Below are positions 46,621-58,029 of a stretch of DNA of 64,000 nucleotides, in pieces. This DNA is from Buxus sempervirens (taxonomy: Eukaryota; Streptophyta; Magnoliopsida; Buxales; Buxaceae). Position 1 is the stretch's first letter. Each line of letters begins with the position of its first letter. The position numbers were made by a program, and so were the translations under genes. The notes under the pieces were generated by a model, which was not told the DNA's origin, made no database searches, and saw only the letters and a list, made by a program, of their open reading frames with translations. Location: the NCBI GenBank assembly GCA_947561395.2, contig OX387183.1, positions 57,891,915 through 57,955,914 on the forward strand, in the 5' to 3' direction.

Positions 46621-48437
46621 TGTAGACACCCCAAATTGCACTACAAAGTGAGAAAATAATTGAAAATATGTAATTGAGATTTGAAACAGGCCAAAAATGC
46701 ATAAAATTTCATCACACATGCATTGCCCGTATTTTACTTGCGGGCTGGTCGCGCCCGTAATACATATGCGGGTAGGCTGTGCCCTTATTAATACTGCGGG
46801 TAGGACACGCCCGCAATGTATATACGAGCACGGGGGTTTTTGTGCGAATTTATCCTTTTTCGATTTCTGAGCCTTATCTGCACCCAAATATCTCTTTAAT
46901 ATATGCGAATTCTCTTATTTATCTATTTGAAATCTCTTATTTATTCTATTTGGCAAGGGATTGGCATTATCCTTGTTTTTAATTCAATTTGAAACTCTAT
47001 CTTGCCAAACCCTGGACCAACCATGCCCCTGGGTTTGCCTATAAATAGAGGGCCTCTCCTCAAGCAAATGGCCACAAAATTTGAAGTCTAAGGACCTCCA
47101 AGTGAAGAGAGGAATCCCTGCTGCTCTGCTTGTTCAATCCAGGTAAGTACCTTTTCCCTTTTATTTTCTGTCTTCAATTCTAGAAGTAATCTGATCTTCT
47201 CCATTGTTGTAGAATAAGGTCTTCTTATACTTGTATTCGTAAACCTGCCTCCAAGTACCTCAAGAATCCTCTCTAGCCGTAAAACGTGAAGAGAGAGCTA
47301 GGGGAAAGGGGAACAGGTGGATCCCTAGAATAGAACCCCATAATCTGTTTTTCTCCTTTTTTATAGAATAAGGCATTTGATTGTGTTTGTATACCCAAAC
47401 CTATCTCTAAGTACCTCAAGAATTCTCTCTAGCCGTAAAACGTGAAGAGAGAGCTAGGGGAAAAGAGAACAGGTGGATCCGTAGGGTAGACCCCCATGTG
47501 CTCTAATCTGCGAGATATGGCTGCTTTGAATATCCTGTTCATGTTTTAATGATTTTATTTTGAATCTGAATGAATCCTATGAATCCATGATGTTTATAGC
47601 ATGAGATCCCCACTTTTTTTTTCTAAAGTTTGGATTTTTCACATCTTTGCACCTACAACACTGCTTTCGTGATTTTTGTGGTATTAGGCTAAGATCCTGG
47701 ATCTATCATGATCTATATGATAGATCTGGATTCAAAAGCCTGAGAGTAACTTCTAGGGTTTCATGATGTGGTTTTTGAGTCCTTTTTCACTTTTGAGAGA
47801 AGACCCTACGGTCCAAGTTCTCCCCTTTTGATGTTCTTCATCAACGTGAGTATTTTTGGTTTTGATTTCTTGATCTAATGTGAAATTTGGGCTATATCTA
47901 TGTCCTGGACTATTCAAGTTCAATTCTGCAATATTTTATAAAAATCATATTTTTCTAGATTTCCAGAATTTAACTTGAAGCCAGATTTTTTAAGTTTTCA
48001 CTTTATATTGGTTTTATTTGATTTTATCTCAATTTTATTTTTATCATGAAACCCTAGGAATGGTATGATCATATTTGAAAATTCTGAATCAATCAGGCTA
48101 TTCGTATGAAAAAACCATACACTTTTGTCTTTTTTGTGATTTTTCATGATTTTTGTAGTAAGCCCTTTTTCCTTTGTAAAACATGAACAATGCCTGACAA
48201 CCACCTTATGTGGATGAATAGGGGTGCCTAACACCTTCCTCTGTTCATAACCTAATCCCCTTACCCATCTCTGGTTGTTTTTTTAATAGGGTTATTTTTA
48301 CCCTAAATTTGCCTTTTTGGGCTTATTTGAGATTTTGGTGTCCATTCACACCTAAATAGAATGGTAGCGACTCTTTGTTTTTAACCGATCCCGTGTGATG
48401 ATCAAGAAGTCATTAAATTGATTTTCCATGTCTCACA
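46621..48437 (+). mobile_element. Solo LTR, Tat-like subfamily A
   Basis: TGTAGACACC ... CATGTCTCACA, 1817 bp, perfect target duplication CAATC (46616-46620, 48438-48442). Closest to 2449-4264. Palindromic CCCGTA/GCGGGC modules lie at about 46725-46840. TATA motif CTATAAATAG lies near 47039. Confidence 0.93.
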
Positions 48438-48442
48438 CAATC

Positions 48443-48977
48443 CTGTGTTGACGGTGACATCAACCCTTAAACGTAAGAGCACAATTGTCATATGTGCTTA
48501 CGTGGCTTTGGCCAAGTGTCTAGCCCATGTGAATGCTGACGTGGCCTATCTGGTTGAATTAGGCCATGTAGATGCCACGTAGCCTTTCCTTATTTGCCTG
48601 TCTATGGATGGTGTAAACGTAAACTAAAATAATTTATTCGGTTGAAACATGGATTTCAATCGATTTAAATAGTTTTCGACCCTTTTTTTTTTTGGTAGAA
48701 AGTTTTAGACCCATTAGCAGCCCCAAGTTTTCCATAATTATATTTTCAAAATAAAGGATACGGAAGATGTCGTGTACTTGAAATGGGCTGAGCTTGCTAG
48801 TCATTTTAGGAAATCCTTAGCTATGTTACCAGCCCTTTACGTTTTATTCCAAACAAACAAACATGTCGATGTTAAAAACTTCGGTCCACCATACTCTTGT
48901 AAGCATGTATTGATTACTGAACATGTTGAGCATTCATAAGTGGACAAGTAGAGAGCATACAATTGCCTTTTATAAGA
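48443..48977. other. Downstream flank of LecRK-1, no gene seen
   Basis: No coding signature. Unlike the other LecRK intergenic copies, this 3' flank is not recognisably similar to 55200-55986, so a rearrangement or insertion lies close to the stop codon of LecRK-1. Confidence 0.5.
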
Positions 48978-51015
48978 TCATCGACCTTGAGAGATAAATG
49001 AGTCTGCAACGGACGATAACCGAGTCGTTTCCTTATCCAGAGAAGAAGGAATTGAAAAAGGGAAATCATCGTTGCATCCAACGTGCCCAAATGTCAGGCC
49101 ACGGTCATCCATAGCAAGCGAAGACAACTCCGGTAGCGGTATATCTCCATCCAGATACTGCACCACTTGTCGCATGCTTGGCTTGGCTGTGGGAAGAGAG
49201 TGAGAGCATAGCAATCCTAGCTCCAATACCAACTCCATTTCCTCTCTTACGTAATCTGTATCCAAGTTGGGGTCGCTTGTCTCCAGGATCGAACCTCTTT
49301 TCCAACATAAAAACACCCAATCCACCAAATTTATCGGATCCCCGGATGCAGACACTTGCGGATCTATGGGTCTCCTCCCACAAGCAACCTCTAGAAGAAG
49401 CGCCCCAAAAGAAAACACATCAGCGCTTGTCGTTGCCTTACCTGTTCTCGTTAGTTCCGGCGCCATATAACCCAGCGTTCCTACCACGTGGGTTGTCTGA
49501 GGATTGCTTCCGTGATCATATAATTTTGCCAGGCCAAAATCTCCCAATCTACCGTTACGATCACCATCTAATAAGACATTACTCGCCTTCACGTCTCTGT
49601 GAACCACAACCTGTTCCCATTCTTCGTGTAGATAGAGCAGGCCCGATGCTACACCTTTGATGATTTGAAATCTTTGACTCCAATTCAGTGTGGCCTTTGG
49701 ATGATAAAATAGATACTTGTCTAGGCTTCCATTGGGCATGAATTCATATACCAAAAGAAGTTCTCCCTTACGTCGACAGTAGCCTAGAAGTTGTACCAAG
49801 TTCCGGTGCCGGAGCCGGCCAATGCTCACAATCTCTGCAACAAACTCCTTGATTCCTTGCCTTGATTCATGGGAAACTCTCTTCACTGCAACTTCAACTT
49901 TGGACGTGGGTAGCTTACCTCTGTAAACCCTACCAAACCCACCAATTCCAAGGAGTTCCTTTTCGCCGAACCCTTTTGTTGCAACGTAGAGATCTTTATA
50001 TTTATACCTGTGAGTGACATAGACTAACTCCCAATCTTCAAGCACTTCTGCATACTTTCTCTTCCTCGTTACTATATAAAAGACGCTGGAGACGTTAGCA
50101 AGTAGAAAAACTATAAGTTCTATAACCATTATCGGCAACCCAATTGTCATCATCTTGGGTTTCTTTTTAGGCCCTCTTCGAGGAAGCTTTGGAAGCTGTG
50201 ACAGATCAAGTGGTTGTGCTTTTCCATTCATCTTGAAAGTCCAGCCCAGAACATAATGAGATGCTTGCATTGAATATCCAGTGGACGCGGAGAAGCCCAC
50301 ATACATGAGTTCAAACATGATTGCCGAAAGATCAAAGGGCAAAGACATGAGCGGAATACCAGGTTTAGGCACATTAAGTGGAGCCAAGGTCACATTGAGT
50401 TGCTTATCTACACCGTCGTACTCTACCCAAACTTGAATTGGCTGCCCAATTTTGATGCTTAGATTCTTGAACTCGCCAGTGGTAGTGGTAAAGTAACCAG
50501 CTGAAGCAGATTTTTTCGACTTTACGCCATTGATGTCGATGCCGACATGGTTATCATCTATGTCCTCGACTTCTACGTTCGCAATTGTGTCAAGCTCAAT
50601 TGCAACAACATGATTAGACGAGTTGCCGTTGTTGGTGCTATTGAATAGGCCAAGGAACTGGCTTGCTTGAGCTCCTGGGAGCCCTAATGAAGGTGAAATA
50701 ACCATGGCCATTCCATTACCGCTTAGCTGTGCAAACTCGGAGACGATTGCGAAGACAAAAGTCAAAGAAAAGGAGAAAGCTTTGCCATTGGAGGAGTTAT
50801 TGAAGGGAACTCGATGAGCGTAGAAGGCGTGGCCCTTCTGCCTCCTGGTTTCGTTGGTTAGCATGAGGAGACCATTGTCTGTGATATTGGCTATACCATC
50901 CAGGCTCAGATTAGCAACTCAAAAGCCATTGTATGTGAAATCCACATCTTTGGACGCCGTAAATCTCACAAGGAGGACCAGAAAAAAAAAAAAAAACAAA
51001 ATTGAAGGGAAACAT
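48978..51015 (-). pseudogene. LecRK-1: lectin receptor kinase with broken signal peptide
   Basis: An open frame of 628 codons (48978-50864) covers most of the legume lectin domain (FSFSLTFVFAIVSEFAQ, VAIELDTIANVEVED, DDNHVGIDIN), a membrane segment (IGLPIMVIELIVFLLANV) and a full kinase. The kinase has GIGGFGRVY, VAVKRV, HRDVKASNVLLD, DFGLAKLYDHG and an APE motif. Upstream, the reading frame continues with an in-frame TGA (50919-50921), and the signal-peptide poly-A run at 50982-50996 is 4 nt longer than in LecRK-0, shifting the ATG at 51015 out of frame. The secreted N-terminus is therefore lost. Starting at the internal Met (50864) would give a lectin domain lacking its first strands and signal. 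The kinase shows no decay, so loss is recent or a cytosolic role is kept. It is closest to the LecRK-IV group. Confidence 0.88.
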
Positions 51016-51836
51016 CACACAGGCCTTCCCTAAACTTCCCAGTTTAATGGCTTCTACGTACGGTTACAGCCTTCTCTTCTCCTCGTAATATAAAGGACGA
51101 GGATGATGGTCCTACTCCCTCTCGGAAGCAAATCTTCTGTAATTTCACATCTCAACCATCAACGTGGAAAAACAAGCAGCAGGTTGCGTAACAGGACTAC
51201 CAGCTATATATGGGTCAAGGGGAATCGAAAATGAGTTCAACGAAAGGGATGGTTCTAAAATGAGGTCACGACTGATCAGGGTGGCGGGCCTTATCATCAA
51301 TGCCCTGATGTCACGGGCAATAACTTGCTGGTGCTTTGCCCATTACAGTGCCACGGTAGGCACCAATGCATGCGCGGGTGCTGGTCGGAGATGGAGATCA
51401 TTTTCATTACGTGCCAAGCGTATGCTTTATGTGTACAACTACAAACCCACATCCTCGGTAATGGTGTTGGCTGCAGAGTTCAGAAAATTAAAAAACACTT
51501 GCAATAACTGAACTACAGCACACAAAAATCAAACTCAATATGCTGTATTTTTTAGATGAAGAGCAAAAGCAGGGGAGACAGAGCAACTACATTGACTGAC
51601 CCTCACATTTCAAAATCTGAACAAAATTAAAGCTATACTTTGTCTTGTCGCTCTCTCAACTACTACAAAGACACCCGGACAATTTTACATCATTGATTTC
51701 TAACATCCATGTAACCCAAGTCTAAGACGTAAACATGGTACAAGAGAGTCAGTAGAGCAGTTGAAAGAACACTGTACCCAAATCTAAGATGTAACCATGG
51801 TAAAAGAGAGTAAGTAGAGCAATTGAAAAAACACTG
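51016..51836. repeat. LecRK intergenic block, copy B, ending in 63-bp tandem units
   Basis: Similar to copy A and 54569-55150. A unit GTACCCAAATCTAAGACGTA... of about 63 bp is repeated at 51711-51773 and 51774-51836, and a third time (52583-52620 plus 53616 on), where two DNA transposons have landed. Includes the TATA-like motif at 51086-51095. Confidence 0.8.
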
Positions 51837-51844
51837 GAGAGGAG

Positions 51845-52574
51845 TAGGGTTGGTAATGGGTCGGATATATATCCGAATTCGATCCGAATCCGATCCGAAA
51901 TTGGCGAATCCGATCCGAAATTTAAGATCCGTGATTCGAATACGGATCTGAAATCTAAGATCCGAAAAAATTCGGATTCAAATACGAATATACATATATC
52001 CGATTCGAATAAGATCCGACCGAAATCATATATATCTTATACATAAACCCAGGGCAGACATTGGTTAGAATGTAGACCATTTATAAACTACGGTTGAACC
52101 ATCATAACTAAAACCAAAAACCTTTAGAGAATGATTTGCCCTAAATCTAAACTTTCTATCCTCTTTGTCGCTGTCACCCTCTGGCGACTGGTACCTGCAA
52201 ACCCACTTAAAGAACCAATTACAAAACCCTCTATTTTGAAACCTTTTTTGCTCTGAAATTCCATTGCCCAAAACAGGCCGGTTGTTCTAAGTTCCGAGGT
52301 ACGATTTTTTTTGTCAGTCGCTCAATATCCACTGTTGCGTGGTGCTTCAAATTTGAAGTTTAAACCCATTTCTCATTTAAATCCCTCTCTGAGTAGGGCT
52401 AGTAATGAGTGGGATATATATCCGAATCCGATCCGAAACCGAAATTGGCGAATTCAAATATAGGATTTAGATCCGTGGTTCGAATACGGATCCGAAATCT
52501 AAGATCCGATAAAATTCGGATTCAAATACGAATATACATATATTCGATCCGTATTTGACTGATTGCCACCCCTA
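51845..52574. mobile_element. Non-autonomous hAT-type element, 730 bp
   Basis: The terminal inverted repeat TAGGGTTGGTAAT at the left matches ATTGCCACCCCTA at the right. A perfect 8-bp target duplication GAGAGGAG lies at 51837-51844 and 52575-52582, as expected of hAT. Two related ATCCGAA-rich segments (51845-52040, 52395-52574) lie in the same orientation, with about 350 bp of different sequence between them that includes an unrecognised 68-codon ORF on the minus strand (52065-52271). Confidence 0.88.
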
Positions 52575-52620
52575 GAGAGGAGTGTACCCAAATCTAAGAC
52601 GTAAACATGATAAAAGATAG

Positions 52621-53605
52621 TTTTTTTTTTTTTGGAAAATTACAAAAACGACTGTCATTTACAAAGTTATTACATAAAAAGTCGTTGAAAAGTATTTCCT
52701 CCAAAAACCACCAACTTTTTGAAACTATTTTCAAAATGGTTTACGGATATAATTGTAGTAATCGTAGGATACCATCTTATGCTTCGTGATTGTTTAACGA
52801 CAAACTATTAGTATCCCTCGATTAATAAAATTGTATCCACTGATTCTTAGGATTGTATCCCATGACATAGATTAATCGAAATTTAAAACCTCGATGAACA
52901 TTTCAATTTCAATAAAGTTCATCGGTTAATCAGAAATATTACCAATCAACCGTCCATGGTTCAACGAAAATTGTGCCACTAAGTGAGTCAAAAGATGAAA
53001 GTGCGATTAATCAAATTACTTGTGATTAATGGGGATGATGCAATTAATCGAAAATTCTTGATACCGGTATTCAGGTGATACAGATATCACCTATATACCG
53101 CTACCACGTGTATAGATCGTTAATATTTCTAATTAATCGATGAATTTTATTGAAATCGAAATGTTTATCGAGGTTTTAAATTTCGATTAATCTATGTCAT
53201 GGGATACAATCCTATGAATTAGTGGATACAATTTATATTCGTGGAATACAATTCTATTAATCGAGGGATACTAATAGTTTGTCGTTGAACAATCATGAAG
53301 TATAAGATTACCTACGATTACTATAATTATATCCGCGAAGTTAATAAGGATATCTTATTAGCATCGAGGATACAAATCTTGCTTCGTAGGATATTCTTTA
53401 GACAATCAATGGATACTTATAGATGTTCATGTCATCAACCTGAATAATGAGATGGTATCTGACAATTATATCCGTGAACCATTTTGTAAATAGTTTAAAA
53501 AAGTTGGTGGTTTTTGGAGAAAAGACTTTTCAATGAATTCTTATGTAATAACTTTGTAAATGATGGTCGTTTTAGTAATTTTCCCTTTCTTTTTGGATAG
53601 AATAA
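52621..53605. mobile_element. Long-palindrome (foldback) Mutator-like element, about 0.98 kb
   Basis: From about 52634 (GGAAAATTACAAAAACGAC) to 53587 (GTTTTAGTAATTTTCC) the two halves are inverted copies over roughly 450 bp each, including CCAAAAACCACCAACTTTTT and GATTAATCTATGTCATGGG motifs. Flanking TAAAAGATAG and TAAAGGATAG (one mismatch) look like a 10-bp target duplication, which suggests the Mutator group. No protein is encoded. Confidence 0.8.
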
Positions 53606-53615
53606 TAAAGGATAG

Positions 53616-54362
53616 TTAGTAGCCTAGCAAGGCAGTTGAAAAAACACTGTAGAAGAGTAAATTAACTTGCAACAAATGGTAACAAGTACGTGACGGAGGA
53701 GATTTCTGTACCAAAAGGTAAAGAAGTACTGCGACTTTAAAATGCCAGCTAACTCCAGAACATTCGATTAATTTTAGATGTGACGAGAATACTTTCCGTA
53801 TGTTTAAAAAAAAACTCTCTGTTTTTTTTTTTTTTATGAACGAAACTTTAAAGAATAACTAGCAATGTAAATAAATATCACGACCAAAATTTGTCTTCAA
53901 TCAGCAAGCACATGCGTGGGTGTGTGTCAATAATTTTTCTTTGTTAAAAAAAACGAAGGAGAAAGGCTTCTCCATCACCATAATCATGTTCTACAGATGA
54001 TTTATGGATCGTGGCTTTATTTTTGTAGAACCTCCTGTAAATTAAAAGAGGCCTCTGGTGTCACAACTCTAAAAGTCAGCACCATCAACACATAGAAGGA
54101 TGACGAGGTGAAAATGTTGATTTTGCAGCTTAGTGGTGGTTCTTTCGTTGGATGATGGATGTAATTGTCGGGATAGATACTTGTATTGTTTAAAAGGATA
54201 AATCTTGCATGAAAATATCCTGAATAGTTTCACACTCCATCAAGTTCCTAAGATTAACTAGCGAGTTCATCAAACGATTTTTGCTTATAAAATATGCACA
54301 CTTGTCTAGGAAAAAAAAACAGAAATTCTTAATATATTAAGGACATGGAAACGGACTATATA
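53616..54362. repeat. LecRK intergenic block, copy E
   Basis: Colinear with about 55145-55970, the segment immediately downstream of a LecRK stop codon, but truncated about 20 bp before the gene should begin. No LecRK coding sequence follows. Confidence 0.82.
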
Positions 54363-54568
54363 TATACACGGTAAAAGAGTTACTATAACATTAATCCGAT
54401 TAGACTAGTCAATCAGTGGCGGAGAACGCCAGTAAAAATATTTTTTATCAGCGACATTTATAAAAACGCCGCAAATACCATCTGCATCTTAATTGCAGTT
54501 GGGGAAACGCCAGTAATAGTATCACCGGCGGTTTTATTGCCGGTAAAAAACCTGTCTTTTAGTTGTGG
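54363..54568. mobile_element. CACTA-type terminal remnant at a LecRK deletion
   Basis: About 200 bp with AACGCCAGTAATAG, ACCGGCGG and GCCGGTAAAA motifs and a right end TTTTAGTTGTG, which resembles a diverged CACTA terminus. It sits exactly where a LecRK gene and its 5' flank are missing between copy E and copy C. Confidence 0.5.
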
Positions 54569-55986
54569 GGTCAAGTGCAATCGAAAATAAGTTCAATGAA
54601 AGGGATGGCTCTAAAATGAGGTCACGAGACTCACGACTGAACGGAAGACTTTTCGTTCCGAGTGATCAGTGTGGGTGGACCTTATCGTCAATGCCCTAAT
54701 GTCAGAGGCAAATAACTTGCTGGTGCTTTGCCCATTACAGTGCCACGGTAGGCGCCAATGCATGCACGGGTGCTTGTCGATGATGGAGATCATTTTCGTT
54801 ACCTGCCAAGCGCATGCTTTGTGTGTACAACTACAAACCCTCATCCTCGGTAATGGTGTTGGCTGCAGAGTTCAGAAAATTAAAAAACACTTGGGATAAC
54901 TGAACTACAGCACACAAAAATCAAACTCTATATGCTGTATTTTTCAGATGGAGAGCAAAAGCAGGGGAGACAGGGCAACTACGTTCACCCTCCTTACATT
55001 TCAAAATCTGAACAAAATTAAAGCTATACTTTGTCAATCGCTCTCTCAACTACTACAAAGACATGTTACCAAAAACAAAAATACCACTGCAAAGACACCT
55101 GGACAATTTTACATCGTTGATTTCTAACGACCATGGTACAAGGGAGTTAGTAGAGCAGTTGAAAAAACACTGTGGAACAGTACACAACTTGCAACAAATG
55201 TAACAGGGACGTGACGGTGGAGATTTCTGTACCAAAAGGTGAAGGTAAAGAAGAAGAAGGCGACCCTGGTTTGCATCACTTACAGGCGTACGACAACGCC
55301 ACGCGTGTTATAGCCGTTCGTGGCACTTCAAATCGTTTTCAGGCGAAGGACCACGACTTTAAAACGCCAGCTAACTCCAGAACATTTGATTAATTTTAGA
55401 TGTGACGAGAATACTTTCCGTAAGTTTAAAAAAAACATTTTTTTTTCCTGAACGAAAGTTTAAAGAATAACTTGCAATGTAAATAAATATCACAACCAAA
55501 ATTTGTCTTCAATTGGCATGCATGCGGCGTGGGTGTGTGAATATTTTTTTCTTTGTTCAAAAAAATGGAGAAATGCTTCTCCATCACCATAATCGTGTTC
55601 TACAGATGATTTATCGATCGTGGTTTTATTTTTGTAGAACCTTCTGTAAATTAAAAGAGGCCTCTGGTGTCACAACTCTAAAAGTCAGCACCATCAACAT
55701 ATAGAAGGATGACGAGGTGAAAATATTGATTTTGCAGCTTAGTGGTGGTTCTTTCGTTGGATGATAAATGTAATTGTCGGGATAGATACTTGATTTGTTA
55801 CAAGGATAAATCTTGCATGAAAATATCCTTAATAGTTTCACACTCCATCAAGTTCCTAAGATTAGCTAGAGATTTCATCAAACGATTTTTGCTTCTAAAA
55901 TATGCACACTTGTCCAGGAAAAAAAAACGCAGAAATACTTAATATATTAAGGACATGGAAACGGACTATATAGATGTACTTCCTGA
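54569..55986. repeat. Complete LecRK intergenic block, copy C/F
   Basis: The only uninterrupted copy of the intergenic unit. It corresponds to 311-918 at its left part and to 7431-8547 at its right part, and ends at the stop codon of LecRK-2. Short ORFs are not conserved between copies. Confidence 0.85.
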
Positions 55987-57972
55987 TCATCGACCTCCAG
56001 ACAGTAACGACTCCGGAAGTGAGGAAGTTAGCGAGAACTCGGAGTATCCATCGTTGCCTCCTATGGCCAAAATACTATTAGTAGCACCATCGACCTGCAG
56101 CTCCGGCAGCGGAGACTCGCCATCCAAAATCTGCATGACCTGTCGGATGCTTGGCCTAGCTTCGGACTCGGGATGCGAGCATAGCAACCCAAGCTTCATG
56201 ACCAGCTCTAATTCCTCCACCACATACTCACTTCCCAGTTTTGGATCACAAGCCTCCTTAATATCCCCTCTCTTCCAACACAGCGACACCCAGTCCACTA
56301 ATATCGTTTTCTCGGCGGCCGTCTCTCGTAGCTCTATCGGCCTCCGCCCACAAGCCACCTCAAGCATGAACGCGCCATACGCGAACACATCGCTACTAGT
56401 TGATGACTTGCTCGTTCTAGCGATCTCTGGAGCAATATAACCCAATGTCCCAACCAAATGTGTAGTCTGAGGATTCGTTCCGTGGTCGTACAATCTAGCA
56501 AGGCCGAAGTCCCCTAATCTTGCGTTGAATTCGTCGTCAAGTAAAACGTTGCTAGCCTTGATATCTCTATGAATCACAACCTTCTCCCATTCTTCATGTA
56601 AATAGAGTATAGCCGAGACAACACCTTTGATGATTCGAAATCTCCGCGACCAATCAAGCATTAACTTCGGTTGATCAAAGAGGAACTTGTCCAGGCTTCC
56701 ATTGGGCATAAAATCATAGACCAGAAGGAGCTCCCGTCGTCGCCGACAGTAACCGAGCAGCTGCACCAAATTCCTGTGTCGGAGCTGGCCGATACTTACA
56801 ATCTCTGCAACGAACTCCCTTATTCCCTGCCTTGACTCATGAGAGACTCTCTTCACCGCAACTTCAGTTTTTGTCTTTGGCAACACGCCTTTATAGACCC
56901 CACCGAAACCCCCGACACCCAGAAGCTCCTTCTCTTTGAAACCCTTGGTGGCTTTGTATAGGTCCCTGTATCTAAATCTGTGAGGTCCATACTCAAGCTC
57001 CCAGTCTTCGAGTACCTCTGCGTATTTTATCTTTCTCCGTATTATAACTGTAAGAGCAGAGATAGATATCAAAAGAAAAACTACAAGAACAACTGGTAAC
57101 ACAATGGTCAACCCCTTCGATTTCTTTTTGGGTCCTGTTCGAGGCAGCCGAGGAAGAAGAGACATGTCTAATGCTTGGACTTGCCCGTTCATCTTAAAAC
57201 TCCATCCTAGGACGTAATGAACGGTTGGAACAACACCGCTGGCTGAGGAAAAACCAACATACATGGTATCTAAGATGAAAGGTGAGATATCAAGGCGATG
57301 TGATAACAGTGGTCGACTGGGTTTTCTTGTCTTGAAAGGTGATATAGTGACATTGAGTTGCTTTGTCGTACCATTATAATCTATCCAGACCTGAACTGGT
57401 TTTCCACTTTTAAGGTTGATGCTTCTGGAGTCATCATTTTCGTCGGCAAAATAAGCGGCAGGAGCAGCTCGGACAGACCTTAAACTGTTGACATCTATAC
57501 CGACATGATTGTCACTGATATCACCGAAGTCGGGATTTTCAAACGTATCGAATTCAACAGCTACAACATGGTTCGATGAATTGCCGTCGTTGGTATCGTT
57601 GAAGAGACCCAGATAGTTGGCATTTCGAGCGCCGGGAAGGCCTTTCGAGGGTGAGATAACAAAAGCAAGTCCATGGAAACCTAATTCAGCATAATCTGAA
57701 ACAATGGCGAAAACAAAAGTAGTAGAGAAGGAGAAAGTATCAGCCTGGGATGAGCTCTTGAACCGTAGTGGATGCGGATAGAAGGCATGACCTTTCTCTG
57801 CCCTGGTATTGTTGGTAAGCGTCAAGAGGCCAGTGGGTGTGACGTTGGCAGCACCGTCTAGGCTAAGGTTAAGATTAGCAGTAGTACCGCGGAATCCGTT
57901 GTAGATGAACTCAGGACTATTTGATGCAGCGGAGCTGAGGAGCAGTAGCAATAACAGGAGGTTGGGAATCAT
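55987..57972 (-). CDS. LecRK-2: intact L-type lectin receptor kinase (LecRK-IV-like)
   Basis: One exon, 661 codons, the usual length for the family. A signal peptide (residues 1-17, MIPNLLLLLLLLSSAAS) is followed by a legume lectin domain (about 20-270) with FSFSTTFVFAIVSDYAELG, HVVAVEFDTFENPD and DNHVGIDVNS, the metal/sugar-site strands. A membrane helix follows (about 293-316, LPVVLVVFLLISISALTV). The Ser/Thr kinase (about 350-620) has GVGGFGGVYKG, VAVKRVSHE (Lys), HRDIKASNVLLD, DFGLARLYDHG and a GTLGYIAPE activation loop; all catalytic residues are present. The juxtamembrane YAEVLEDWELEYGPHRF and the CGRRPIE region point to the LecRK-IV group. Members act at the plasma membrane in defence, pollen development or stress signalling; the ligand is unknown. 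It is the last gene of the tandem array, and its 5' flank differs from the others. Confidence 0.95.
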   Translation of the reverse strand: MIPNLLLLLLLLSSAASNSPEFIYNGFRGTTANLNLSLDGAANVTPTGLLTLTNNTRAEKGHAFYPHPLRFKSSSQADTFSFSTTFVFAIVSDYAELGFHGLAFVISPSKGLPGARNANYLGLFNDTNDGNSSNHVVAVEFDTFENPDFGDISDNHVGIDVNSLRSVRAAPAAYFADENDDSRSINLKSGKPVQVWIDYNGTTKQLNVTISPFKTRKPSRPLLSHRLDISPFILDTMYVGFSSASGVVPTVHYVLGWSFKMNGQVQALDMSLLPRLPRTGPKKKSKGLTIVLPVVLVVFLLISISALTVIIRRKIKYAEVLEDWELEYGPHRFRYRDLYKATKGFKEKELLGVGGFGGVYKGVLPKTKTEVAVKRVSHESRQGIREFVAEIVSIGQLRHRNLVQLLGYCRRRRELLLVYDFMPNGSLDKFLFDQPKLMLDWSRRFRIIKGVVSAILYLHEEWEKVVIHRDIKASNVLLDDEFNARLGDFGLARLYDHGTNPQTTHLVGTLGYIAPEIARTSKSSTSSDVFAYGAFMLEVACGRRPIELRETAAEKTILVDWVSLCWKRGDIKEACDPKLGSEYVVEELELVMKLGLLCSHPESEARPSIRQVMQILDGESPLPELQVDGATNSILAIGGNDGYSEFSLTSSLPESLLSGGR

Positions 57973-58016
57973 GGCTCGGATCCGAAAGCTGTCAAGACTC
58001 AGCTTATCCCGTTAAA

Positions 58017-58027
58017 AGTTTTATACA
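58017..58027 (-). promoter_or_regulatory. TATA-like box of LecRK-2
   Basis: The minus strand reads CTGTATAAAAC, about 45-55 nt upstream of the ATG at 57972, which implies a very short 5' untranslated region. Position and sequence are consistent with a core promoter. Confidence 0.45.
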
Positions 58028-58029
58028 GG

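Noticed and set aside
49105-49660. ORFs of 92 and 160 codons overlapping the LecRK-1 kinase
   Set aside because: Out-of-frame or antisense shadows of the kinase coding sequence.
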